From positions 451,868-515,867 of the forward strand of contig CAMGYI010000002.1 of the NCBI GenBank assembly GCA_946127115.1: a stretch of 64,000 nt of DNA. The letters are read 5' to 3'. Positions 37,801 through 45,281 of this stretch are shown in pieces (the stretch's first letter is position 1; the number at the start of each line of letters is the position of its first letter). A model generated the notes under the pieces. The model did no database searches and was not told where the DNA came from. It worked only from the letters and a program-made list of their open reading frames with translations. Position numbers and translations under genes: made by a program. This DNA comes from an uncultured Chlamydia sp. (GTDB lineage Bacteria; Chlamydiota; Chlamydiia; Chlamydiales; Simkaniaceae).

Positions 37801-39409
37801 GGCAGACCTCAAAGCAGGTTCATTGACCTTTGCTCCACATATTCTGTCTGAGAAAAATGTAAGCCCTGAGCTTGGTATTAGAGATCGGACAATGGGAATC
37901 ATTGCAACGGTATTAGCACTAGTTCTCGTCATCTTAATCATGGTGGGCTACTACCGCTTTGCCGGAATCGTTGCTTCTGTTGCAGTTCTCTTCAATCTAT
38001 TAATCATTTGGGCAACGCTTCAAAATATTTCTGCAACAGTAACTTTAGCAGGAATCGCTGGAATTATCCTAACTGTTGGGATGGCTGTCGATGCCAATGT
38101 CTTAGTCTTTGAGCGCATTCGAGAAGAGTTTTCAGCAACGGGACGAATTGCACAGGCTGTCCACGCTGGATATCAGAAAGCTTTTTCAGCTATCATTGAC
38201 TCGAATATCACAACGATTATTGCTGCTTTGATTCTATTGCATTTTGACTCCGGGCCTATCAAAGGTTTTGCGGTAACGTTAATCATTGGTATCGTCTCAT
38301 CGATGTTTACCGCTCTGTTCCTGACTCGTTACTTCTTTGGTAAATGGGTTGAAAATCCAAAGAATAAAGAGCTAAAGATGGCTAATCTGATCAAGAAAAC
38401 CAACTTTAATTTCCTGAAGTATGGAAAGGTGAGCCTGTACAGCATCATTTCAGTGATTCTTGTCGGAGGCTATTTATTGGTTTCTCAGGGAAGCTCAATG
38501 CTTGGAATGGACTTCTCAGGAGGATACTCTGTCACACTTGAGGTAGAGCAAAAAGTTGATAAAGACTATCGCTCTCAGGTGGAATCCGCTCTTCTAGCTG
38601 CGGGTGTTACAGCTCAAGATGTACAGGTGCGCGCACTTTCTCCATCTAATGTCATCAAGCTCTTGCTTGGAAGAGGCTTAGACCAGCCTGGGAAACCTTT
38701 TCATAATATGCCTCTTGAGACAGACTTAGAAAACACGACTTTTGCTTATCAAAATAATCCCCGATTAATCTGGGTTGTTGATTCTCTAGAAAAAAATGGC
38801 GTTTCCATTACATCACAGTCGCTGAAACAACTCGATAATAGCTGGACCAGCATCAGCGGACAAATGTCCAATACAATGAGAAGCAATGCACTGTTGGGCC
38901 TTTCTATAGCGTTACTTTGTATTTTGGCATACATCACCTTCCGCTTTGAGTTTAAGTACGCAATCAGTGCAACGCTTGGGCTTGCGATCGATGTTGTGAT
39001 CACAATGGCGATTGTAAGCACCCTTCATGCCCTTGGAACTCCAGTACAAGTCGATCTCAATACAATTGCTGCGTTGATGACAATTATTGGATACTCTCTC
39101 AATGATACAATTATTATCTTTGATCGGATCCGTGAAGATCTAAAGAAAATGCGCAAACATTCTTTTAGAGATGTGGTAAACCACGCTTTAAATATCACCT
39201 TAAGCCGAACTATGATGACATCAGGAACAACGCTTGTTGTTCTCTTAGCCCTTCTCTTTTTAGGGGGCAATGCGATTTTTGGTCTTTCACTCGTCATGGT
39301 GATTGGCGTTGTATTTGGAACATTTTCTTCTTTATTTGTTGCAGCACCTCTTCTTCTTTTCTTCCATAGGAAAGAGAAAGCTAAAAAGTTGGCGATGCAT
39401 GAAAATTAA
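34859..39409 (+). CDS. secDF: Fused SecD-SecF protein-export subunit
   Basis: A 1516-residue fusion. An N-terminal helix (residues 8-26) is followed by a very long periplasmic region of about 950 residues, with the SecD core near residue 680 (LHWGLDLSGGKTVQIQLRD). SecD helices start around 1000 (ELGIRDRTMGIIATVL) and include GMAVDANVLVFERIREEF. SecF begins near 1190 with LGMDFSGGYSVTLEV and ends with GYSLNDTIIIFDRIREDL and helices to the C-terminus. It uses the proton gradient to assist SecYEG export. Fusion is usual in Chlamydia and Bacillus, but the length is well above E. coli SecD plus SecF. The extra lies between residues 60 and 650 and has no domain I can name. Confidence 0.95.
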   Translation: MKKQKRWRFILIAVVVLLTFYNILPTVLFYSKPLKDPIEEAQAMVVAKNAAKRVNSLEDEALSWLRSYNKLLGIKPSSISFESDNPELIHVRYEKGQDAEKLRSHIPRAGSLIPFVPAKLSLVPSEKDHGATVVTIQRNIPVHFYPDQIDETFQFTAKRDTEGNVTPLYHQIVNDRILQIGLAVGGVSENAQYLETTLHHLENLRSEEFLQLLSQNILTYSKAFGENSPIAKRYYATFTQGPIENKKGTIDQFTAALERYRDQVRLKRISLEDADTKKRESGGFLETNEQQQLDFLKSKEDQLSSAIGIVRRQASAFSAGTTPWTTAKLKQDISLLASKDDSVQTLLVSERSPLVKAITIDWNNETIGLELHQDTLNYKNEISHSKSYLSDAVDQLIYNEVARIAREAGELLKPRGTTFAIELNQLTNSESLLVMDLSSIAKEQGAQLLHLIQTEWTPTHPDLKESSFPIYDYKTFKNLPAHQQKIGLVVYAPAEFENEPQAGFRTNSVYVIAKGIQDVLTKLSSNPDSPQAQSFIQDFNHLRVLLQNSGFSSYPGTTYPLSGSFAKDFIFEAEGFYNSIISATREDFNVHGTRKYATLEFTNVEQRILALNRIETKQHEDLLKWRDEYQSAQVRTELHAKYDIPAPTKNPILSNLSLSAHKYFRGDDRKILHWGLDLSGGKTVQIQLRDSNNKIVTNDDDIKQGIDELYGRVNKMGVSEVAIRQEGSNITLDFPSAQGLSAADLVKASSMYFHIVNEKFTSNNGDLASVVHQFLQDVWNEAVVTNRKDVESINQIAWKHLYGDTLDTEMAQPVSEAAKTLYSQGLRLASSQSRGSSSQFNDAISKIAIFRGDNFADWHGQTHPLLVVMNNYALEGANLTDVHAAYDSSKGNFLAFNVKGSQSLSDGQKLNPRNDLYNWTAPFSKEKIQGTPMDRYTRGEGWRMAVILNGSIVNTATVTSPLKDNVSISGSFTQREANRLEADLKAGSLTFAPHILSEKNVSPELGIRDRTMGIIATVLALVLVILIMVGYYRFAGIVASVAVLFNLLIIWATLQNISATVTLAGIAGIILTVGMAVDANVLVFERIREEFSATGRIAQAVHAGYQKAFSAIIDSNITTIIAALILLHFDSGPIKGFAVTLIIGIVSSMFTALFLTRYFFGKWVENPKNKELKMANLIKKTNFNFLKYGKVSLYSIISVILVGGYLLVSQGSSMLGMDFSGGYSVTLEVEQKVDKDYRSQVESALLAAGVTAQDVQVRALSPSNVIKLLLGRGLDQPGKPFHNMPLETDLENTTFAYQNNPRLIWVVDSLEKNGVSITSQSLKQLDNSWTSISGQMSNTMRSNALLGLSIALLCILAYITFRFEFKYAISATLGLAIDVVITMAIVSTLHALGTPVQVDLNTIAALMTIIGYSLNDTIIIFDRIREDLKKMRKHSFRDVVNHALNITLSRTMMTSGTTLVVLLALLFLGGNAIFGLSLVMVIGVVFGTFSSLFVAAPLLLFFHRKEKAKKLAMHEN

Positions 39410-39455
39410 CGTGGTAATACCCCGTTAAACGTGATAGACTTTCGTTAAATAAATC

Positions 39456-41216
39456 GTGAGAATTTTCCCTTTGAAAGAGGTAGAAAAAGATGATCAGAAC
39501 CTCCTATGGGTTTACCCCGACTATAAACCAGCCTGGTGCAAGAAAATCATCGGTGAATATAATATTCACCCTGTGACTGCGCAGGTATTGATTTCAAGGG
39601 GGTTTGAAACCTTCGAAGAGATCTATAATTACCTCTACGCAAAATTACCTAATCTCCTTGCACCTGACTTGATAACGGATATGAGTAAGGCTGTCGACCG
39701 CGTTGTTCATGCCCTTGCAAAAAATGAGAGCATTTTAATCTACGGGGACAATGATGTAGACGGAATCACCGGAACAACTCTTCTTGTTGAATTCATTCGC
39801 CTTCTGGGAGGCAGCGCCTATTATTATATTCCACACAGAACAACTGCTAACCCCTCAATGATCACCGACGCAATTTCCTATGCTCTCGAAAAGGAGTGCA
39901 AACTGCTTATTACAGTTGACTGTGGAATCACCGCATCAAAGGAAATTGAAGAAGTGGTAAAGCATAGCATTGATGTCATCATCTCGGATCATCATGAACC
40001 AACAGACAAAATCCCTAATTGTATTGCAACCCTCAATCCAAAACTCATCAATAGCACTTATCCCAACCGAGAATTAACAGGAGTCGGTGTTGCCTTTAAG
40101 CTTGCACACGCCTTGACGAATCACCTAGTTTCAACAGGTAAAATCAGTTCGTCAATGATTGACCTAAAGCGTTTTCTTGATTTAGTCGCTCTTGGAACTA
40201 TCGCTGATATGGGAGCCCTAAAAGGTGAAAACCGTGTCCTTGTTCGATATGGTCTGAAACAGTTTTCTCAAACCCGAAGGGTAGGCATTCTCAAGCTCAT
40301 GGAAATTTGTGAAGTCAAGCCTTCAGAGGTCTCAACTACTGATATCGCATCAAAAATTGCCCCACGCCTGAATAGTCTTGGTCGGATAGCTGATCCCCTT
40401 AAAGGGGTTGAGCTCATGCTCATGCATGATTCTGTTGGAGCATCTCATCTTGCTCAAGAGCTTGATAACAACAATACTAAGCGGCAGCAAATTGAACGGC
40501 GCGATTCAGATGATATTGTGTCATATATAGAATCTCACCCTCAACTTCTTAAGGAAAAGGCACTTGTTCTTCACTCTGATAAGTGGCATCCAGGAATCAT
40601 TCCCATCCTAGCCGCTCGCCTTTCCAAACAATATAACCGCCCTACGCTTATCATTGCTGTGGAAGAAGGCATTGGGAAGGGATCGATTCGAACAATTCCA
40701 GAATTTCCGCTCCTCACTCCCTTGAGAAGAAGCCACGATCTCCTCTTAAACTTTGGTGGACACGATTTTGCAGCAGGGCTCATGATCAAGGAAGAAAACA
40801 TCTTAAAATTTAAAAAGTCATTCATTGAAGATGCTAATAAGTCGCTCAACAATGATGACCTTCTTCCTAAGCTTCATCTTGATTCACGCGTTCAGTTTGA
40901 AGATCTAACCTTTGACTTTCTTGACTCTATGCAGCTTCTTGAACCTCATGGAACAGGAAACCCTCCGCCGATTCTGTATACCGATGTCACTCAAGCCTGG
41001 CCTCCCAAGATAGTGGGGAAAACTCACCTCAAGCTTTATCTGGAACAAAACGAAAGAATACTTGAGGGAATTGGATTTGGGTTGAGTGAACACCGGAGCA
41101 AACTGACCAAGAAAAATCTCAATCTGCAAATTGCATTTACACCCCATATTAATGTCTTCCTCAACAAATCAAGTATCCAGCTCCTTGTCAAAGACTTTAA
41201 AATTAAGCAAGATTGA
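39456..41216 (+). CDS. recJ: Single-strand DNA-specific exonuclease RecJ
   Basis: A 586-residue DHH-family nuclease. Motifs: ILIYGDNDVDGITGTTLL (Asp metal ligands), VDCGITA, IISDHHEPTDKIP (DHH), ALGTIADMGAL, APRLNSLGRI and the DHHA1 part GKGSIRT with GGHDFAAGL and EPHGTGNPPP. It degrades single-stranded DNA 5' to 3' in recombination and repair. The start is GTG 39456. Same place as in Chlamydia, after secDF. The last 64 bp overlap the following gene. Confidence 0.95.
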   Translation: MRIFPLKEVEKDDQNLLWVYPDYKPAWCKKIIGEYNIHPVTAQVLISRGFETFEEIYNYLYAKLPNLLAPDLITDMSKAVDRVVHALAKNESILIYGDNDVDGITGTTLLVEFIRLLGGSAYYYIPHRTTANPSMITDAISYALEKECKLLITVDCGITASKEIEEVVKHSIDVIISDHHEPTDKIPNCIATLNPKLINSTYPNRELTGVGVAFKLAHALTNHLVSTGKISSSMIDLKRFLDLVALGTIADMGALKGENRVLVRYGLKQFSQTRRVGILKLMEICEVKPSEVSTTDIASKIAPRLNSLGRIADPLKGVELMLMHDSVGASHLAQELDNNNTKRQQIERRDSDDIVSYIESHPQLLKEKALVLHSDKWHPGIIPILAARLSKQYNRPTLIIAVEEGIGKGSIRTIPEFPLLTPLRRSHDLLLNFGGHDFAAGLMIKEENILKFKKSFIEDANKSLNNDDLLPKLHLDSRVQFEDLTFDFLDSMQLLEPHGTGNPPPILYTDVTQAWPPKIVGKTHLKLYLEQNERILEGIGFGLSEHRSKLTKKNLNLQIAFTPHINVFLNKSSIQLLVKDFKIKQD

Positions 41217-42391
41217 TAAAATCATTTTTGGGGGAAATGGGATCACCCGAATCGATGGGTGCGTCGCCTTCGTTCCCTTTTCCGCTCCAGGTGACCAAGT
41301 TTTTTTGAAAGTTATAAAAAAGAAGAAGTCTTACCAAGTTGCTCAAATCGAAAAGATTTTCCATAAAGGTCCTGGTCGAAGACCTCCAAAATGCCCACAC
41401 TTCAAGAAGTGTGGAGGATGTCAGCTCCAGCATCTTGATTATAAAACTCAGCTTGAATCAAAAAAAGGCTTTCTCCAAGAAGCGTTATGCATAGAAAATA
41501 TTCCTATTAGCCCCTCTAATGATGAATGGAACTACCGCTCCAACCTTCGCCTAAATTTGAGAAAAGAAGGTAAAGGGTTCAAGATGGGCTATATAAGTAT
41601 AGACAATCGCTCTATGGTTGAACCAACAGTGTGTCCGTTATTCTCAGAAGATCCAGAACTATTTAAAAAGCTAAAGGCTAGTCTTTTATATCTTCCCAGC
41701 CGGGGAATCCACTCCGCATCACTCCGCATCTTTAATGAAGATAGAGGGATTATTCTCGCATTTTCCTTCTTCCCCAAGCTCCCAGAAAAACTCCTCTCCT
41801 TTCCCTTTGCCATAGGTACATGCTACAAGTCTCCCGGAAGAGAGGAACATCTCGGGGATACGTCTTTGGCAAAGGATATTCTGGGAATTTCGGCCCCCTT
41901 TTCTCCCTATGGGTTTATGCAAAACAATCTTCCACTTAGCGAAAAACTCTATCAAACAGTCGTCGATTGGATTGGAGAAAAGCCCCAAATTATCTTTGAT
42001 CTTTATTGCGGAGTAGGGATCACCAGCACTCTCCTAAAAGAAAAAGGACATGATGTGATAGGGGTTGAGATGAACCGCTCCATTCCTCCATGTGGCAACT
42101 TTAAACTGCATTACGGTGCTGTAGAAACCGTTCTACCAACTCTTAAAAGCGCAGCCCGATGTGATCATTGTAAACCCTCCACGAACGGGTCTTTCGAAAG
42201 AAGCCCGCACTCTCCTAAACAGCCCCAAGATTCTTTATATTTCTTGCATGCCATCGACCCTTGCAAGAGATATTCAGGAACTTTCCAGCCGCTATATTGT
42301 TAGGAGGGTAGAAGGATTTGATCTCTTTCCTCAAACCACACATGTTGAAACAATCGTTATGTTAGAAGCTAACGTCAAAAAAAATCTCTAG
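41152..42391 (+). pseudogene. 23S rRNA uridine-C5 methyltransferase (RumA/RlmD type), frameshifted
   Basis: The first frame (to about 42148) has a TRAM-like start (KIIFGGNGITRIDGCVAFVP), the Fe-S ligands CPHFKKCGGC plus a later CPLF, an RNA-binding middle and the SAM motif IFDLYCGVGITSTLL. After an A4 run at 42145-42148 the reading frame shifts by one. The second frame continues QPDVIIVNPPRTGLS, catalytic Cys in ILYISCMPSTLARD, and HVETIVML to TAG 42389-42391. Deleting one A restores TLKAQPDVIIVNPP, the normal family order. The first frame alone lacks the catalytic end. Either an inactivating mutation, a sequence error, or frameshifted decoding. Start at ATG 41152 is approximate. Confidence 0.85.
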
Positions 42392-42412
42392 CTGGTGATA
42401 GCTAGAGATTTT
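42381..42412. terminator. Terminator hairpin at the methyltransferase end
   Basis: AAAATCTCTAGCT pairs perfectly (13 bp) with AGCTAGAGATTTT over GGTGAT. The arm ends in T4, and the 5' side is A-rich, so it can act in both directions. It covers the stop codon. Confidence 0.7.
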
Positions 42413-42456
42413 ATAAGAAATATTTAAATCGATATATCGAGTTGTTCACCCGTGGC

Positions 42457-42499
42457 ACGATTCCAAATAAAAAAGCACTTCTTTTTTATTTGGAATCGT
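42457..42499. terminator. 19-bp perfect hairpin after euo
   Basis: The arms 42457-42475 and 42481-42499 are perfect complements, each holding ATTCCAAATAAAAAAG or its complement, with a 5-nt loop. It lies 11 bp past the euo stop and would terminate euo transcripts, although it lacks a T tract outside the stem. A 12-bp palindrome TCGATATATCGA is at 42429-42440. Confidence 0.6.
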
Positions 42500-42510
42500 C
42501 TTAAACAAAA

Positions 42511-42951
42511 TTATATTGACATTGCCTCGTTTTCAGAACGTCGGCTTAGGTACTTCTCTTGATACTCTTTAATATCATCAGTGTGAATAACCCAAGCAGC
42601 TCCTTTACGAGTAGCTTTTAACATGCCAATTCTTGTTGCATAATAGATTTTCTGCGCGGGAACGCCAAGAATCTTTGCAGCTTGATTGACAGAATAAAAA
42701 CCCCTATTATTATCAAAAAGAAGTTCACCATCAAAAGTCGATTTCGTTCGCGAATATTTGTTGCGACGATAATCTTCTAAGTCATCTAGATCTATAGTCC
42801 AACGAGTAGAGTCTTTACGTGCTTTAAGCTTATTTTGCTTAATCGCAACATAAATAGCTTGTCTCGTTACACCATTAATGCGGGCAGCTTCAGTAATAGA
42901 AACCACCTTTCGTGGAGACACAAGTTCTCCGGTTTGGTTTTCCATGTCCAT
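42511..42951 (-). CDS. euo: Chlamydial developmental repressor Euo
   Basis: A 146-residue DNA-binding protein. It matches chlamydial Euo closely: VSITEAARINGVTRQAIYVA, then IKQNKLKA, a YSR segment, GELLFDN, GFYSVNQAAKILGVPAQKIY and YAT. In Chlamydia, Euo is expressed early and represses late genes. Two related helix-turn-helix halves are visible, residues 17-68 and 86-137. GGAG lies 6-7 bp before ATG 42951. TTG 42975 is rejected. Euo and recJ are adjacent in Chlamydia as well, with a methyltransferase inserted here. Confidence 0.93.
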   Translation of the reverse strand: MDMENQTGELVSPRKVVSITEAARINGVTRQAIYVAIKQNKLKARKDSTRWTIDLDDLEDYRRNKYSRTKSTFDGELLFDNNRGFYSVNQAAKILGVPAQKIYYATRIGMLKATRKGAAWVIHTDDIKEYQEKYLSRRSENEAMSI

Positions 42952-43023
42952 GTTTTTCTCCTCAATCCAAAACAAATCTGCTAAAAACTAGGAAACTGAC
43001 TAATTCGTCAAAAAAATCAATTT

Positions 43024-43039
43024 TTAACAATATTGTTAA
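43024..43039. promoter_or_regulatory. Candidate operator palindrome in the euo-tsp intergenic region
   Basis: TTAACAATATTGTTAA is a perfect 16-bp palindrome, about 75 bp upstream of euo in the AT-rich divergent gap (42952-43252). Such a site fits a dimeric regulator, possibly Euo itself, but this is inference. The rest of the gap is AT-rich with no clear gene or strong promoter. Confidence 0.35.
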
Positions 43040-43252
43040 TATTTCTTAGTCTTTAGGCGCTCTATTATTACAAAGATTTGAGTTGAAATCAATCTATTTC
43101 TCTTTACATTTCCACAAAATTTTGATTTAGATAGGATTATAACAAAAAATATTTCGATTAATATATTAAATATTTTAATACGATTGGACTTAAACCTTTG
43201 ATTTGCTGTACCATATATATGATAGAATCACTCTATGCGAGGGTTAATTAAA

Positions 43253-45232
43253 ATGTACTTTAAACACCTGATACTGAGCTTATTACTTATTGGATTTAAC
43301 ATATTTGCTGATGCTAAGCCTCCCGAATTGACCCCTCATGCAACTCATAGGAAGGCCGAGGAGATTTTCAACGGCCACGTCACCTACAAGAAGCTAATCC
43401 CTGAAGTTGCCCAGAGAACTCTTAAAAACTACCTTGATGAGCTAGATCCCACTAAAACCTACCTTCTAGCGGATGAAATAGATAAATGGGAACACCCTAG
43501 CACTGAAGTCCTTGAGGGGCTTGTAAGTGCCTTTAAAAAGGAGGATTTCGAGCCCTATGAAGAAATTTACGAAGTGATGATTCGGTCAATTGCTCGACGA
43601 AATGTCCTAGAGAAGACAATTGAGAGTCTCCCATTGCCCAAAGGCGCGAGAACCACTGATTTTAAAGATATTACATGGGCAAAGAGTGAAATGGAGCTTG
43701 AGCAGCGCCTCCTTGCCCTTAGAGCCCTCCAACTAGAAACAGCTGAACAGCTCGAAATCGAGTCAAAGGATCAGTTCCTTCAACGTCTTTCGAAACGGCG
43801 CGCAAATAGAGAAGACGAAATCCTACAGGGAGATAAAAAGAAACTCCAAAAAAGGCAGTCGCTTGTGTATTTTCTCAAGAGTTTTAGTGGAGCCCTTGAT
43901 AATCATACTGTCTACTTTACCCCTCAAGAAGCAAATCAATTTATGATTCAGGTTCAGCAACGTCTCTTTGGAATCGGAGCCCAACTTCGTGATGACCTAA
44001 CAGGCTTCACCCTTGTTAGACTTCTTGACGGAGGCCCTGCTCTACAAGGTGGAATGCTAAAAGTAGGCGATAAAATCATTGCTGTAAACTATGAGCCGGT
44101 TGCAGGAATGGATATCATCGAAGCCGTAGACTTAATTCGAGGGCCAAAAGGGACAGCAGTTGCTCTCTCGATTCTTCGTGAAACGGGAGAAGGAGAAAAT
44201 AAAAAGGCAGAAAAGTTCGATATTGAAGTGGTTCGAGATGAAATCGTCTTAAAGGAAACGCGCTTTGAAACGGAAAAAATCCCTTATGGTAATGGGGTGA
44301 TTGCTCATATTCATCTCTTTTCATTTTATCAAGACCCAAACAACTCCTCCGCCTCAGATATTAAAGCTGCCCTTGATAAAATTAAGAAAGACCATCAGCT
44401 TGAAGGGGTTGTTTTAGACCTTCGAGGAAACGCAGGAGGTCTCCTTCCTCAAGCGGTCGCCGTGACTGGTCTTTTCATTCAAAAAGGGGTTGTAGTTTCA
44501 ATCAAAGATTCAGCTGGGAATATCCAACATCTCCGTAATTTTGATAGCAAGGTGACTTGGGATGGCCCTCTCATCATTTTGACAAACAAAGGAAGCGCCT
44601 CTGCAGCCGAAATTGTGGCGCAAACCCTCAAGGATTATGGACGAGCGCTCCTTATCGGAGACCCGTTTACCTGGGGGAAAGGGTCCTACCAAACCTTTAC
44701 GCTTGATTCGGGAAATGCCAATAAAGTAAATCCTCAAGGAGAGTTCAAAGTCACTCGAGGCCTTTACTACACGGTTTCAGGGAAAAGCCCTCAATTGACA
44801 GGAACAAAAGTAGACATCGAAGTTCCTGGAGGACTTACAGAACTTGAGATCGGAGAATCCTATGCAAAATTTCCCTTGGAAAATGATGAGATCCCCCCTA
44901 ATTTTATAGACAATCTCAGCGACATTCACCCTTTTCATCGAGGAAAAATGATGCGCATGTATAAAAAAGATCAACAGTCTCGCCTTGACCTCTATGGGAA
45001 ACACCTCGATCGATTAAAATCCAATTCTAATCTGCGGATTGCTCAAAACACAAACTATCAAAACTTCCTAAAAGAAGTTCGAAAAAAAGAATTTGATGCA
45101 GACACTATAGAGAAATATGGGCAAAACGACTTACAACTCGAGGAAGCGCATAATATCATGAAAGATCTGATTCTTCTTGAAAAAATCTCGGCACAACGTG
45201 CGCAACCACTGAAGAAGGCTGCTGGCGGTTAA
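43253..45232 (+). CDS. tsp: Tail-specific protease Tsp (Prc/CtpA, S41 family)
   Basis: A 659-residue S41 peptidase. Signal MYFKHLILSLLLIGFNIFAD, then a long N-terminal helical domain (EVAQRTLKNYLDELDPTKTY), a PDZ domain (about residues 225-310: GIGAQLRDDLTGFTLVRLLD, GGPALQGG, VGDKIIAVN), and the catalytic part VVLDLRGNAGG, NKGSASAAEI with the catalytic Ser, and TWGKGS with the catalytic Lys about 26 residues later. It acts in the periplasm on exposed C-termini. ATG 43253 is chosen because GAGGG lies 9 bp upstream. ATG 43235 has no ribosome site. In Chlamydia the same protein is found near omcB. Confidence 0.93.
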   Translation: MYFKHLILSLLLIGFNIFADAKPPELTPHATHRKAEEIFNGHVTYKKLIPEVAQRTLKNYLDELDPTKTYLLADEIDKWEHPSTEVLEGLVSAFKKEDFEPYEEIYEVMIRSIARRNVLEKTIESLPLPKGARTTDFKDITWAKSEMELEQRLLALRALQLETAEQLEIESKDQFLQRLSKRRANREDEILQGDKKKLQKRQSLVYFLKSFSGALDNHTVYFTPQEANQFMIQVQQRLFGIGAQLRDDLTGFTLVRLLDGGPALQGGMLKVGDKIIAVNYEPVAGMDIIEAVDLIRGPKGTAVALSILRETGEGENKKAEKFDIEVVRDEIVLKETRFETEKIPYGNGVIAHIHLFSFYQDPNNSSASDIKAALDKIKKDHQLEGVVLDLRGNAGGLLPQAVAVTGLFIQKGVVVSIKDSAGNIQHLRNFDSKVTWDGPLIILTNKGSASAAEIVAQTLKDYGRALLIGDPFTWGKGSYQTFTLDSGNANKVNPQGEFKVTRGLYYTVSGKSPQLTGTKVDIEVPGGLTELEIGESYAKFPLENDEIPPNFIDNLSDIHPFHRGKMMRMYKKDQQSRLDLYGKHLDRLKSNSNLRIAQNTNYQNFLKEVRKKEFDADTIEKYGQNDLQLEEAHNIMKDLILLEKISAQRAQPLKKAAGG

Positions 45233-45281
45233 TTGAGAAAAAGGCTAAAATAACTCTTTTTATAACCAAAAGTAATTTCTC

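Noticed and set aside
42141-42150. Programmed frameshift in the methyltransferase gene
   Set aside because: CTTAAAAG is not a classical slippery site with a downstream pseudoknot that I can see. A one-base mutation or sequencing error is simpler.
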